DNA of 64,000 nt from Microcyclosporella mali (Eukaryota > Ascomycota > Dothideomycetes > Mycosphaerellales > Mycosphaerellaceae): the NCBI GenBank assembly GCA_002785985.1, contig NHNU01000002.1:930001-994000 (forward strand). Reading direction: 5' to 3'. This document shows, in pieces, positions 1 through 9,626 of this stretch. Every line of letters begins with the position of its first letter. Position 1 is the first letter of the stretch. The position numbers and the translations under genes are program-made. The notes below the pieces were generated by a model. The model did not search any database, was not told where the DNA came from, and saw nothing but the letters and a program-made list of their open reading frames with translations.

Positions 1-1354
1 GCCCAGGTACCACGGGAATCTAATGAATGAGCGAACCGAGCTAATCCTCAACAGGTCCGCATTCTACTCAGGCTCGTCTATCTTCATGCAATCAGTCCCC
101 GGTGCCATGGGCCAGTATGGAATTTCTCAGGAAACTGCGTTGATGGGTCTGTCCATGTACGTCCTCAGCTACGGTCTTGGTCCTCTCCTCTGGGCACCAC
201 TCTCCGAAGTTCGCTGGATAGGACGGAATCCAGTCTACATTTTTACCATCGTTGCGTTCGTGCTCGTGTCCTTCGGTACCGCTCTCACTGCACTGAAAAG
301 CTTCTTCTGGTTTCTTGTTCTCCGCTTCCTTCAAGGCTACTTGGGGTCTCCTTGTCTTGCAAACGGCGGAGCTTCCATGCACGACATATTCGACGATCAG
401 GAACTGCCTTATGCTCTTGGAGTCTGGATTGCCTTTGCATACGCGGGACCAGCTCTCGGACCAGCTTTGGCAGCTTCAGCGACAGAAGCAAATGGCTGGC
501 AATTCCCCATGTGGTTCATCGCTTACGCCTCTATACCTGCCGCCATCTTACTCTGCTTCCTGCCCGAGACCTCTCTCCCCAAGATCCTGTACAAAAGCCG
601 TGGCAACTACTCTCGCATCGGGGATACTGAAAGTGCCCTCAATCAACCACAAATTGCCATCCATGACAGCGTCTGGGAGACTCTCAAAGACTCTCTCATC
701 AAACCAATCGAGATCTCGCTCCTCGACCCCTCTGTGACTTTCGTCAACCTCTACACATCCTTCTGCTACGCCACATACTACACCTTCTTCGACGCCCTGC
801 CGATCACCTACATTGTCAAGTATGGCTTCTCCCTCGCCCAAGTTGCCCAAGCCTGCACTTGTATCATGCTGGGCTGCGCCGCCGGCGCTGCAGCTTACTT
901 CGCCTACGTGTACTATGTCGCCAACCCGCGCGTCAGGAAAGGACCAGTACAGCAAGAAGAGCGACTCAAACCAGCTTTGGTCGCAGTCTTTCTAATCCCT
1001 GTCGGGATTTGCATTTTTGCATTCGCTAGCGATGGCAAGATCCACTGGACCGTAGGCATGACTGGGATTGCGATTTACTCTGGGGCAGTGTACATCATTC
1101 TGCAATGCTTGAGCATGTACATGCTCAAAAGCTACCCACAGTACGCGGCGAGTCTGTTCGCCGGAAATGATGCTTGTCGAAGCGTTCTGGCAGCTGGTGC
1201 GGTGCACTTTGGAGTTCCCTTCTACTCCAATCTCGGAGTTCTGTGGGGTTGCAGCATCCTCGCGGCAATCAGCGTCGGGGGTATTGTAGGTATGTATGTA
1301 CTATACTGGAAAGGGGCGGAACTGAGAGCGCGGAGCAAGTTCGCTGCGCGCTGA
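1..1354 (+). CDS. MFS transporter, DHA1 drug/polyamine type (5' end outside window)
   Basis: Proton-coupled major facilitator of the DHA1 group, likely exporting drugs or polyamines across the plasma membrane. The readable part holds the motif GPLLWAPLSE followed by GRNP in the loop after the second helix, then FLQGYLGSPCLANGGAS and ALGPALAA, all typical of the fungal polyamine/benomyl-resistance branch. About eleven hydrophobic segments are visible and the C-terminus is complete. The N-terminal cytoplasmic tail and the start of helix 1 lie upstream of the window. Positions 7-54 look like an intron (GTACCA donor, CTAAT branch-like motif, ACAG acceptor), so the ATG at 23 is probably not the start and coding resumes at 55. 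From 55 to the stop no further intron is needed. Substrate cannot be read from sequence. Confidence 0.85.
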   Translation, partial: PRYHGNLMNERTELILNRSAFYSGSSIFMQSVPGAMGQYGISQETALMGLSMYVLSYGLGPLLWAPLSEVRWIGRNPVYIFTIVAFVLVSFGTALTALKSFFWFLVLRFLQGYLGSPCLANGGASMHDIFDDQELPYALGVWIAFAYAGPALGPALAASATEANGWQFPMWFIAYASIPAAILLCFLPETSLPKILYKSRGNYSRIGDTESALNQPQIAIHDSVWETLKDSLIKPIEISLLDPSVTFVNLYTSFCYATYYTFFDALPITYIVKYGFSLAQVAQACTCIMLGCAAGAAAYFAYVYYVANPRVRKGPVQQEERLKPALVAVFLIPVGICIFAFASDGKIHWTVGMTGIAIYSGAVYIILQCLSMYMLKSYPQYAASLFAGNDACRSVLAAGAVHFGVPFYSNLGVLWGCSILAAISVGGIVGMYVLYWKGAELRARSKFAAR

Positions 1355-1609
1355 TGAACATATGTAATGCTATCTCAGCATATACTAGAAAATCATGACA
1401 ACATTACCAAGGCGATCATATCGAGGCGTCATATTGGCCGGCGTGAGTGAATCTTGCCCGTGGTCTTGGCGGTGGCCTATCAGCTTTGATCAATCTTCTG
1501 ATAGCTTATGAGGCGTACTTGCCTGATATCACTGGGGCATATCGGCAAGGGTCCGCGGCTTGAATATAATCTTTCGCTGACGACTGGTACTTTACTCGCA
1601 ATTGCAAGC

Positions 1610-3355
1610 ATGGCGACCACGAAGAAAGAGACAAACAGTCCGACAGTCATCCCGGTACTCCCAGAAACGGGCGAGATCTTCGACCTCGAAAGTAAACATG
1701 GTTCTTACCACCGCACATTCACAGCCCGGCATATCCACGTAACCCCGCTCCTCTGTCTGTTCTCGACCAAGTTCTTAACGCGTCGTTACAGATCATTTCT
1801 CTAGGCGGTCAAATCGGTGCGGGTCTCTTCATCAATACCGGAAATGTGCTTCGCAACGGGGGACCCGCCGGTATGCTCCTGGCCTTCGCTACGGTCTGCA
1901 CCTGCGTCTTCGCCGTCCTACAGACTGTTTCTGAAATGACGATAGCGTTCCCGGTCTCTGGTAAGCGAGTTGCGGCCCAGAAAAAGACAATCATACATTT
2001 TGAGACGTTCACTCACCTTCAATGGAGGGAATTACATCGACTACGCCGACCGCTTCGTCGATCCCGCGCTAGCTTTCGCAGGAGGCTTTTCGATGTGGCT
2101 AGGCTGGACGGCTATTGTTGCGAGCGAGGCAACCTTCTTCAGCGTTCTGGTGAACTACTGGGCTGAAGATCGGGTAAATCCTGCCGTGTGGTATACAGTT
2201 TTCCTGTTGGTGATGCTGGTGATTTTTGTCATGCCTGGAAGAGTGTTCGCCTGGTTTGAGTATGGGACTAGTATCATGAAGATTCTGGCCCTGCTGGTCT
2301 TTATTGTTGCTGGGCTAGCAATGGTACTGGGCGCAGGTAGCGAAGGTTATGTGCATCACGGCGAGACGTGGCAGGATGGACTGGCATTCAGAAATGGGTT
2401 CAAGGGGTACAGTAACTCGGTCTTATTGGCGATCTTGGCGATCGGGGATAATACCTTCACAGGCTTTTTGGCGGGCGAAGCGGAGACTCCCAGATTTTCG
2501 ATTGCACATGCGGTGGTATTGATTCCAGTCAGAGTGACGGCGTTGTATCTCATCTCGGTGGTATTCATCGGGTTACTGGTTCCTGCTACGGATGAGAGGT
2601 TGCTCGGCGGATCAGGAGTTGCTGCGTCGCCGTTTGTCATCGCACTGGACGAGGCTGGCATCAAAGGTTTGCCGCAGCTGTTGAACGTGGTTATCATGTT
2701 CGCCGTGGCAGCAATCGGAGCGGAGTCTGTCTTCGTCGCCAGCAGGATTCTACGCTCGATGAGCCACCAACGTTTGATACCAGCTTGGGTGGCCAAAATC
2801 GACCGGAGAGGAAGACCCAGAGCAGCATTGCTTATAACATACCTAAGCGCTGCCGCATTGACATACTGCAATCTTAGTGCAGGCGGGATCGAGGTCTTCA
2901 ACTGGCTGGCTCAGATTGCGACTACTGGCTACTTCGGCGTCTGGATTGTCATCGGGATCACAAGCTTTCGATTTCGGGCCGCACTGAAAGCTCAAGACGA
3001 TCCATTGTTTCAGCAGACATACGCTTGGCAGTGCAAATGGTGGCCTGTCCCGCCAATCTGGCTGCTTGCCTGCTGTACCTTCTATTCAGGCTGTTCGTTC
3101 TATTTGGCTTTGTATCCCATCGGGTCGGACGCACCTACAGCATACTCGTTCTTCCAGTACATGATTGGCCTGGTTATGATTGTCGGATGCGGTCTCGGAT
3201 ACAAGATCATTTTCAGAACGAAGCTGAGGGATCCGAGGTTTGCTGATCTTGCCAGCGGAAGAAGGCCGTTGACTAGCGAGGAGATCAAGATGCTGGACAC
3301 TTACTATGGGATGCCGAGCTGGCGAAGACTTCTCACTTTCTTGCAGTTATGGTAG
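1610..3355 (+). CDS. Amino-acid permease, APC superfamily
   Basis: Integral plasma-membrane amino-acid permease of the fungal YAT/AAT type, about 541 residues. Three exons join in frame: 1610-1738, 1792-1960 and 2028-3355. The introns are 53 and 67 nt with GT...AG ends. The first exon gives a hydrophilic N-terminus; the splice creates the helix-1 signature HIIISLGGQIGAGLF. The second splice restores VSGNYIDYADRFVDPALAF, the usual stretch before helix 3 (SMWLGW). About twelve hydrophobic segments follow, with the conserved GAESVFVASRILRSM region and a short polar C-tail. The start at 1610 is chosen because it gives a normal-length tail; an upstream in-frame ATG at 1508 would add 34 atypical residues. 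Substrate is not predictable. Confidence 0.9.
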
Positions 3356-3492
3356 AGGTGCTGCTCAATAGATCGTGAGCTTCGTGCAACACGCCCTTGC
3401 AGGAGTGGGCGAATGTACGCTGTTGAGGTGGTGGTCGCCGCAGAACAAAAATATCCACAGTTCTATCAGGGCATCGGGCATTTCGACTTGAT

Positions 3493-4332
3493 CTAGTCAA
3501 GGCATCCGGCCTTCGGTGGAAGCTCTTTCACCGCATTCCAATAGGCTGTTGCATCCTCCATCATCAAAGCACAATGTGGGGCCTGCTTGAACATGACCTG
3601 CTTGACATTCTGGAACCCCAATTCTTGCGCCTGCAAAGCATGATCGTGGATATCGTTATAGCCGACCAGTTGATCATTCCTCGAATACATGTATAACCGA
3701 TATGTGCCTTCGTCGAAGACTGTTGGATCGTTCAGCAACCTCCGAAGCCTCGTCAACATGTCTTCCTTATTGAGCAGCTTGATGATATACAGTCCCAAGT
3801 ACATGTACAATCGAATGAGCACGGCACCAAGAAAACGCACGACAGCATTCTTTGGCAAGCCAACGGAGATAGCGCGGACACCCTCGTTGACATTGGGTCT
3901 ACCAGGAAGACAGTCAAGAATGACCTTGTCGAATATTTTGTTGTTTCCGATGATAGCAGCGACGCGGGTCGCGGCGATTCCGCCACCGTTGGACATGGCA
4001 TGCAACTGAATGACGCTTTCGTCCTGAAAGTCGTTTTTGGAAGCAACGATGATGTTAGCGGCGACTTCGAGACGTTCGCGTTGTTTAGCATCGCTCGCCC
4101 AAGTATCAGCCATAGAGGACTCGACCAAAAGAACGGCAGAATCCGGATAGAGCTTCTGATAGCCGACGGTGTATTTAGCGATGTGCTTTGGAGCCGCCCC
4201 CATCCAGCTACATAGCACAATCAAGCTGGGTGCAGAAGCGAGGTGTTGCGAAGTGTTGTCTTGTGGTCGATACAGAGACACATTATTGGCGACTCGAGTG
4301 AAGCCCGGAATGCCGATGCTGGCATGTGCCAT
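3493..4332 (-). CDS. DUF829 (PaxU/TMEM53-like) alpha/beta-hydrolase family protein
   Basis: Single-exon protein of 279 residues of the DUF829 family, which includes TMEM53 and PaxU of indole-diterpene clusters. The fold is alpha/beta-hydrolase-like: an early strand with LIVLCSWMGA, a nucleophile-elbow-like HAMSNGGG near residue 113, an acid candidate in LDCLPG near 141, and a C-terminal histidine in QAPHCALM. The length is typical for the family. The name PaxU does not make this a toxin gene: no prenyltransferase or P450 genes of an indole-diterpene cluster lie nearby. The substrate is unknown. It is transcribed divergently from SDA1 across 323 bp. Confidence 0.8.
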   Translation of the reverse strand: MAHASIGIPGFTRVANNVSLYRPQDNTSQHLASAPSLIVLCSWMGAAPKHIAKYTVGYQKLYPDSAVLLVESSMADTWASDAKQRERLEVAANIIVASKNDFQDESVIQLHAMSNGGGIAATRVAAIIGNNKIFDKVILDCLPGRPNVNEGVRAISVGLPKNAVVRFLGAVLIRLYMYLGLYIIKLLNKEDMLTRLRRLLNDPTVFDEGTYRLYMYSRNDQLVGYNDIHDHALQAQELGFQNVKQVMFKQAPHCALMMEDATAYWNAVKELPPKAGCLD

Positions 4333-4655
4333 GTTGAGAGAGAGAGAGTAGTGGTGTACAGTGTGATATACGACGCGGCAGATTCGTTGTGCTCTCTGTG
4401 ACTCGCTGCAGGTGTTCCTGGCTGGGTGATGTACTATGTAGACAATCTACATGTATCATTCAAGCTGATATGGACTTGGGGATGTGTCTTTCGGCTCTTG
4501 AGCGGAGGAAGGCCAGAGGCAGCCGCGTTCAGGGTCCGACCCGAGGCTAGTACTAGCGTGCAGATAAGATTTAGAGATTTGGAGAATTTGGCAAGAACGA
4601 ATCGCAACTTCTCCCTCATATTACAACGTCAAGCAACGCCCTCACACTCTTTCAG
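4333..4655. promoter_or_regulatory. Divergent promoter between the DUF829 gene and SDA1
   Basis: Intergenic stretch of 323 bp between two outward-facing starts. It has a short GA-rich run just upstream of the DUF829 start (about 4336-4350). I see no clear TATA box, coding potential or RNA gene. Confidence 0.4.
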
Positions 4656-6902
4656 ATGAAGCGTAAGATTGGAGCGCTGGAGAAGGTGGATGCCGACTTG
4701 CCAAATCTCCAGCACAAGATCAAAAGCGATCCCTTGTCCTACCGCGAAGACTTCATCGGCCAGTACTCGCAATATGCCTCGATGCTGGAGCTCTTCCTCC
4801 AGTCGCCCACAACCACCGACGACACAGGCATAATCCGCCTCCGAGACTTGATCGATTTCATATCCCACGTTGCCGATTGCTATCCAACCCTCACCGCCGA
4901 CTTTCCAAAGAACCTCATTAACCTCCTCATCACGCACCATGCCTCGCTCGACGTCGAATTGCGGGACAAGATCGTGGGAGGTCTGGTGCTGCTGCGGAAA
5001 AAGGACATCATAGACTCAAATACACTGCTCAATACTCTATGGCCACTGCTCATTGCAACACCGTCGAAAGCGTTGAGGGCACTGCTCTTTCAGAAGATCG
5101 TCTCGGATCTGCGCACTTCGAACAGCAAGACGAAAAACCACAAACTCAATCGCAACATTCAGACTATATGCTATGATTTGATTGCGTCGGACCCTGCATC
5201 GCCGAAGGGCCTGTGGGCTGTGAAGCTCACAAGAGAACTATGGAAGAGGCAGGTCTGGACGGATGCAAAAGCTGTTAGCATCATGGAGATTGCAGCGTTG
5301 AGTCAAGATGCGAAAGTTGTCACAGGTGGAACGCGGTTCTTCTTGGGCGCTGATCAGGAACGAGAAGATGCAGCGGAGGAGGACAGCGGCGATGAAGAAG
5401 ACGTGGATGTGAGGAAATTGAAGCACCAGGCTGAGATAAACAAGAAGAGCACGAAACGGAATAAAGAAATCAAGGCTGCCGCTGCAAAAGTCAAACGGAA
5501 AGAGAAGAGGAAGAATGCACACCAGAGTCTCAACTTCAGCGCGCTACATCTGCTGCACGACCCGCAAGGTTTTGCTGAGAAGCTGTTCCAGCAGCATCTT
5601 CAGCCTGCGCAGCCAAAAGTCCGCCTGGTTCTCGAGCAGAAGCTGTTCGTGTTGCAGCTCGTGAGTCGACTTGTGGGTCTCCACAAGCTCACACTGATCC
5701 CGCTCTACTCGTACTTCGTCAAATTTCTCAACCCGAAGCAACCTTCTGTCACTGCCTTCTTGGCCAATTTGGCGCAAGCGACACACAGTCTAGTACCGCC
5801 AGACGTTTTGGAGCCTATGGTACAAAAGATTGCGAACGAGTTCGTTTCGGAGGCCGCGGCAGCCGAAGTCGCATCGGCAGGTCTCAATGGCATTCGAGAG
5901 GTATGTGTTCGACAACCCTTGGCAATGACAGAGACGCTGTTACAGGATCTCGTCCAGTATCGTAAGAGCAAGGATAAGGGTGTGCAGATGGCCGCACGAG
6001 GGTTGTTGTCGCTGTACCGAGAAGTCGGTGCCGAGCTGTTGAAAAAGAAAGACCGGGGACGAGATGCCGCGATTGCGCTACGAACGGGAGAAATTCAGGG
6101 TGCGCGATTCGGTGAGGTTGAAACCAATGGTATAGAAGGACTGGAGCTCTTAGAGAAGTGGAGAGAAGAGCAGGGCATTGACAGCGATGCCGATGAGGAA
6201 GCCTGGCGGAATTGGGATGCACAGAGCGATGATAGCGAGAGTGATACTGGCTGGATCAATGTCGAGAGTGAAGGCGAAGATATCGACATCTCCGACTCGG
6301 AAGACGAAAAGTCGAAGTCAAAGGTAAAACAAGGCGAGAAAAGGGATTCCGACAAGGAGAATAAGAACGAAGGCCGCACAACCGCCTCTCTCGAACCCGA
6401 AGAGGCCCTCAAACGTGAAGAAAAACGCATATCAAACCTTGCCACGACCCGCATCCTCACTCCTGCTGATCTTGCCAAACTCCAAGAGCTCCGTCAAACA
6501 GCCGCCATAACAGCCGCCATGCCCTCCACCAAACGCCGCAAAGTTGCCTCGAAACCCCCCATCACAAACCGCCACGTCGATGACGAAGTCACAGCTGACC
6601 AAATCGCCGGCCTCGCCTCTCTGTCTCACAAAGCCACCAAGGAGGAGAAGATCCGCATGGCGAAGGGCGACCCGGATGAGAAGAACGATCATCGAAGTAC
6701 GACGGCGAGGAGGAAGGAGAAGAAAGAGAGTGAGGGTAAGAGTACGACGAATAAGGAGAAGGCAAGGAAGAAGAATTTCATGATGACGCTTGGGAAGGCC
6801 AAGAGGAAGGGGAAGAGGAGTTTGGTCGAGCATAGGAAAATCCTCAAGGCGCATGTTGATCGTGGAAAGAAGGGTGGCAGGAGAGGAAATCAAGGTCACT
6901 GA
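4656..6902 (+). CDS. SDA1: SDA1 homologue, 60S ribosome biogenesis / nuclear export factor
   Basis: Nuclear protein needed for 60S subunit maturation and export and, in yeast, for actin organisation and G1 passage. One exon, 748 residues, matching the family length. The N-terminal NUC130/3NT-type domain starts within the first 100 residues (SLDVELRDKIVGGLVLLRKK). An acidic patch follows around 230-250, then a lysine-rich coiled region and the block LNFSALHLLHDPQGFAEKL near residue 290. The SDA1 domain occupies the C-terminal third, with an acidic DSESD region and a strongly basic tail (KRKGKRSLVEHRKILKAH) expected for a nucleolar protein. The ATG at 4656 is the first in frame after stops. Orthology is clear. 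Confidence 0.95.
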   Translation: MKRKIGALEKVDADLPNLQHKIKSDPLSYREDFIGQYSQYASMLELFLQSPTTTDDTGIIRLRDLIDFISHVADCYPTLTADFPKNLINLLITHHASLDVELRDKIVGGLVLLRKKDIIDSNTLLNTLWPLLIATPSKALRALLFQKIVSDLRTSNSKTKNHKLNRNIQTICYDLIASDPASPKGLWAVKLTRELWKRQVWTDAKAVSIMEIAALSQDAKVVTGGTRFFLGADQEREDAAEEDSGDEEDVDVRKLKHQAEINKKSTKRNKEIKAAAAKVKRKEKRKNAHQSLNFSALHLLHDPQGFAEKLFQQHLQPAQPKVRLVLEQKLFVLQLVSRLVGLHKLTLIPLYSYFVKFLNPKQPSVTAFLANLAQATHSLVPPDVLEPMVQKIANEFVSEAAAAEVASAGLNGIREVCVRQPLAMTETLLQDLVQYRKSKDKGVQMAARGLLSLYREVGAELLKKKDRGRDAAIALRTGEIQGARFGEVETNGIEGLELLEKWREEQGIDSDADEEAWRNWDAQSDDSESDTGWINVESEGEDIDISDSEDEKSKSKVKQGEKRDSDKENKNEGRTTASLEPEEALKREEKRISNLATTRILTPADLAKLQELRQTAAITAAMPSTKRRKVASKPPITNRHVDDEVTADQIAGLASLSHKATKEEKIRMAKGDPDEKNDHRSTTARRKEKKESEGKSTTNKEKARKKNFMMTLGKAKRKGKRSLVEHRKILKAHVDRGKKGGRRGNQGH

Positions 6903-7387
6903 TAGAGGAAGACGTGGTCTCATAGAGGTAGACTTGACGCTTCGCACGGTGCGAACTCTGGTCGTTCCCAGCGCGAGAGCCATGCGGCGTGTACTGGCAT
7001 GTGAGATTCGAGGTAAAGCTCGAAGTCAACTCCTGCTTCAAAGCGACGTGCTCCTCGTGATGTATTGTCCAACGCTTACCGAAACGATGGTATGGCTTGT
7101 GCCTTTCACTGAATGATCCTCATGCGTTATTTGAACGTCCTTGATTTTGATCCCGTGACAGGTTGTCATCGCCTGGCTACTTCATATGTGCAAGGTCCAA
7201 GCTTCCAGTATTCCTCTACCACCGAACGACTTTAAAAAGCTTGTCATAGAGAGATAAACTCCGTCGTTTGCGTAATTTCGCCACAGATGTAGCGGTTGAG
7301 TGGTTTGAAGCATATATGTATATGGTTTCTTGGTCCATTCGAAGCACGCCGGATTCGGCAGGTCAATCTGAGGCTTAGATGTCAAAG

Positions 7388-7413
7388 ACGCGTCGAAATT
7401 GACGAAGACGCGT
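7388..7413. promoter_or_regulatory. Pair of ACGCGT (MCB-like) hexamers
   Basis: Two identical ACGCGT hexamers at 7388-7393 and 7408-7413, 20 bp apart, each preceded by AAG. ACGCGT is the MluI cell-cycle box bound by MBF in fungi. No start codon is close: SDA1 ends about 480 bp upstream and the tRNA lies 145 bp away, so function is doubtful. Confidence 0.2.
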
Positions 7414-7541
7414 AGGCATCAATCAAGGCGGTTTTAATGGTCGTCGCGAGTCGACATACGAACGAACGTGCAAAAGGTGAAATGGTTCAGGCTGATATGG
7501 CCCCAGTCAACAATGGGTCGATTGAGCCTCCAGATCGATAC

Positions 7542-7550
7542 AAAAAAAAA
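7542..7550 (-). terminator. RNA polymerase III T-run terminator of the tRNA-Arg gene
   Basis: Nine A residues on the plus strand read as T9 on the minus strand. The run starts 7 nt past the discriminator base of the tRNA, the normal place for a Pol III terminator. Confidence 0.8.
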
Positions 7551-7556
7551 TGTGTA

Positions 7557-7658
7557 CGAGCAGCAAGGGGCTCGAACCCTCAACCTTTGGTGCTTCACTG
7601 TAGAAAGCTTAGTGTTTTCTTTCCGAAAACCAACGCGCTACCATTGCGCCAACCGCCC
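7557..7658 (-). tRNA. tRNA-Arg (anticodon UCG), with a 30-nt intron
   Basis: Read on the minus strand, the sequence folds into a complete cloverleaf: 7-bp acceptor GGGCGGT/GCTGCTC, D-arm GCGC-AATGGTA-GCGC, anticodon stem TTGGT/ACCAA, five-nt variable loop, T-arm GAGGG-TTCGAGC-CCCTT, discriminator G. The anticodon at 7624-7626 reads UCG, decoding CGA. An intron at 7593-7622 sits after base 37, the standard eukaryotic nuclear position; removing it leaves 72 nt. The A-box (TGGCGCAATGG) and B-box (GGTTCGAGCC) promoters are internal. The acceptor stem has three G-U pairs, which is weak but fully paired, so I call the gene functional. Confidence 0.88.
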
Positions 7659-8561
7659 GTATGCGTATTTATGATCACAATTGGGATAATCAAATACATA
7701 AAGACTCATCATACAGCCTGGACTAGGAAGAGGTGGGGCCACATGGCCTAGAGCAGTCTCCGGAACGATACGGCTTCTCTCCCGCATCACAAAACATCTC
7801 TACGCGTATCACGAGCATTAAGCAAATGCGAAAGAATGATAGACTTCACAATAATGATGTAGTGCAAGTACTAGTGAGACAGATGGTTATTCGAAACCCT
7901 GTATCCACCAAAGCACGGCAACGACACTTTATGACTACGAAGCACAGGGCTTCCCTTTCATCTATATGTATGGTATATCGACCACATCTACTATGTGATC
8001 GAGAAGGTCGATGCGTAGTAGGCGCCGCATAGATCAGCAAACTTCCTCTGCCCGACGTAAATGTCGCTATTGACACCATTCGAAAGAATACTTCTCCTGC
8101 TATCCCCGTAATGCCTTATCTCGAGAATGCGGGTCTCATCTATGAGATTCTATAAATTCGTTACTCCTTGAGAACGCCAGCTCGACTTGGCCATCGCTTT
8201 TCGTCAATGCTATCGACGGCGCATTCGGCTTGGTGGCATTAACCTCCACCACGAACACCGCCATCACCACACCTGTACTCGTCTTGTGGGCGACGCTGTT
8301 GGTCCAGGTGAGCGAGTCAGGCGATATACAGAACAAGTAGTGTGTAGAACTCTTTTAGAGACAATCTCGGATATCCACATGGAACGTTGACAATATCGGG
8401 TCGACTCATTGCAGGTGTCCATTCATTGCTTGCTGATATGTGACGATGGAATTCACACGGCACAGTCCCGCTTGTGCTCAGAACGCTGCTACCATCAAGC
8501 AAGAATCGATGACAGATGCGGAGCATTTCCCGACGATGAAGATGATCGAGAAGTTCTGGTT
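7659..8561. other. Intergenic region, no gene seen
   Basis: About 900 bp between the tRNA 5' side and the CTU2 stop. All open frames are short and unlike protein. An imperfect inverted repeat at 7978-8002 is the only structure noted. Confidence 0.4.
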
Positions 8562-9626
8562 TCATGTATCTGTTTGCGGGATATTCCGAATACAGCCATA
8601 GCACAGGCGACTTCTGGCTGGAGCATGACCTTCGAGCGGCATATTGCAAAGCTCGCATTGTTGCTCCACCTGACCGAGGGTGGGAGCTTGGAGTTTGCCT
8701 GTTGTTCTGACGACATTCGCCACAATCGATGGATATTCTTTCTCCACAGACTCAAAGTACTGCATCATAAGATCATCGATAGTGGTATTCTTCGTATTGA
8801 CCACAGATTTGACTTCAGGTATGAGAATTCCGTCATCTAGAGGCGGGTCCAGAAACGAGACAAACGACTCGATTTCTCGCGTCAGGAGCTCCCGGAGTGG
8901 GAAGTAGAATGGTACACCGTGAGGCGATTCGCCGTCAGCTACGATCCACGGCAGAGCATATCCGCGGCCTTTCGCAGTCTCGGCTAGTGTACGTTCAGCG
9001 AGATGTGTTGTGCTCTCTGGCCAGATGATAGCTTCGCAGTCGTGCGTCCTGGCTGATTGGACCACTAGTCGCTGCTTGAGCAGGCGAAGGGTGTCTTGCC
9101 TCGCAGTCGCCGATTTCAGCGACGTTAGGACTTGGTTCAGTGTGTCGTCCATGGGTGAACCCTCGACAATCCCTCCACGAGACTCAGGAAAGAGGTTCGA
9201 CAGGTCTTCCGACTGCAGCACACTTGAAAGGAGCACCGAGTGGTACTCATGCTCCGGATAACGAGCCTTGATCTTCATCATGGCTTCTTCTCCTTCGTCC
9301 TTCTGTTTAATCTGCAGAACGCACAACGCATACTCAGGCCGGCCAGTCTTTCCCTTTTGACCATTGATATGCTGGCTCAAGACGTGCAGCAACCCTAGCG
9401 AACACGCATCAAACCTGATCGGCAGGAGCAGCCTTCGTCCCTTTTCTACATTCGAGTGTCGGACTCGAAAGCTCTCCATACGCTTGACCACTTTGGTCTG
9501 GACGTATTTGCTAAAGCATGGCTTGCAAAGTGGCTCCGTCCGGATCGTGATGGCGGGTTCTTCAATCTGACACCGCCGACATAAGCTGCCATCGATTGGC
9601 GTGTCTGGTAAGCGTCGTCCAGGCAT
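8562..9626 (-). CDS. CTU2: Cytoplasmic tRNA 2-thiolation protein 2 (CTU2/NCS2)
   Basis: Partner of CTU1/NCS6 in the cytosolic complex that adds the 2-thio group to the wobble uridine (mcm5s2U34) of tRNA-Lys, -Glu and -Gln, using sulfur relayed from Urm1. One exon, 354 residues. The N-terminus has the paired cysteines CRRCQ and CKPCF, followed by RMESFRVRH. The PP-loop-like ATPase core is degenerate, as is usual in the CTU2 branch. The C-terminus carries another cysteine cluster (CELCNMPLEGHA then RLCYGCIRNI), the hallmark of this family. The ATG at 9626 directly precedes the first cysteine motif. Orthology is clear despite moderate divergence. Confidence 0.9.
   Translation of the reverse strand: MPGRRLPDTPIDGSLCRRCQIEEPAITIRTEPLCKPCFSKYVQTKVVKRMESFRVRHSNVEKGRRLLLPIRFDACSLGLLHVLSQHINGQKGKTGRPEYALCVLQIKQKDEGEEAMMKIKARYPEHEYHSVLLSSVLQSEDLSNLFPESRGGIVEGSPMDDTLNQVLTSLKSATARQDTLRLLKQRLVVQSARTHDCEAIIWPESTTHLAERTLAETAKGRGYALPWIVADGESPHGVPFYFPLRELLTREIESFVSFLDPPLDDGILIPEVKSVVNTKNTTIDDLMMQYFESVEKEYPSIVANVVRTTGKLQAPTLGQVEQQCELCNMPLEGHAPARSRLCYGCIRNIPQTDT

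Larger units (their letters stand above)
6903..7556. other. Intergenic region, SDA1 3' side
   Basis: About 650 bp without a supportable protein gene between the SDA1 stop and the tRNA. The only notable elements are two ACGCGT hexamers (listed separately) and the A-run that serves as the tRNA terminator on the minus strand. Confidence 0.5.

Noticed and set aside
23..54. ATG at 23 as the MFS start
   Set aside because: It lies in a probable intron (7-54), and the protein would lack the N-terminal tail and the start of helix 1 common to the family.
3493..4332. Indole-diterpene toxin cluster suggested by PaxU likeness
   Set aside because: DUF829 proteins are widespread, and no prenyltransferase, terpene cyclase or P450 gene lies nearby.
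7557..9626. Functional link between tRNA-Arg and CTU2
   Set aside because: CTU2 thiolates tRNA-Lys, -Glu and -Gln, not tRNA-Arg(UCG); proximity looks accidental.
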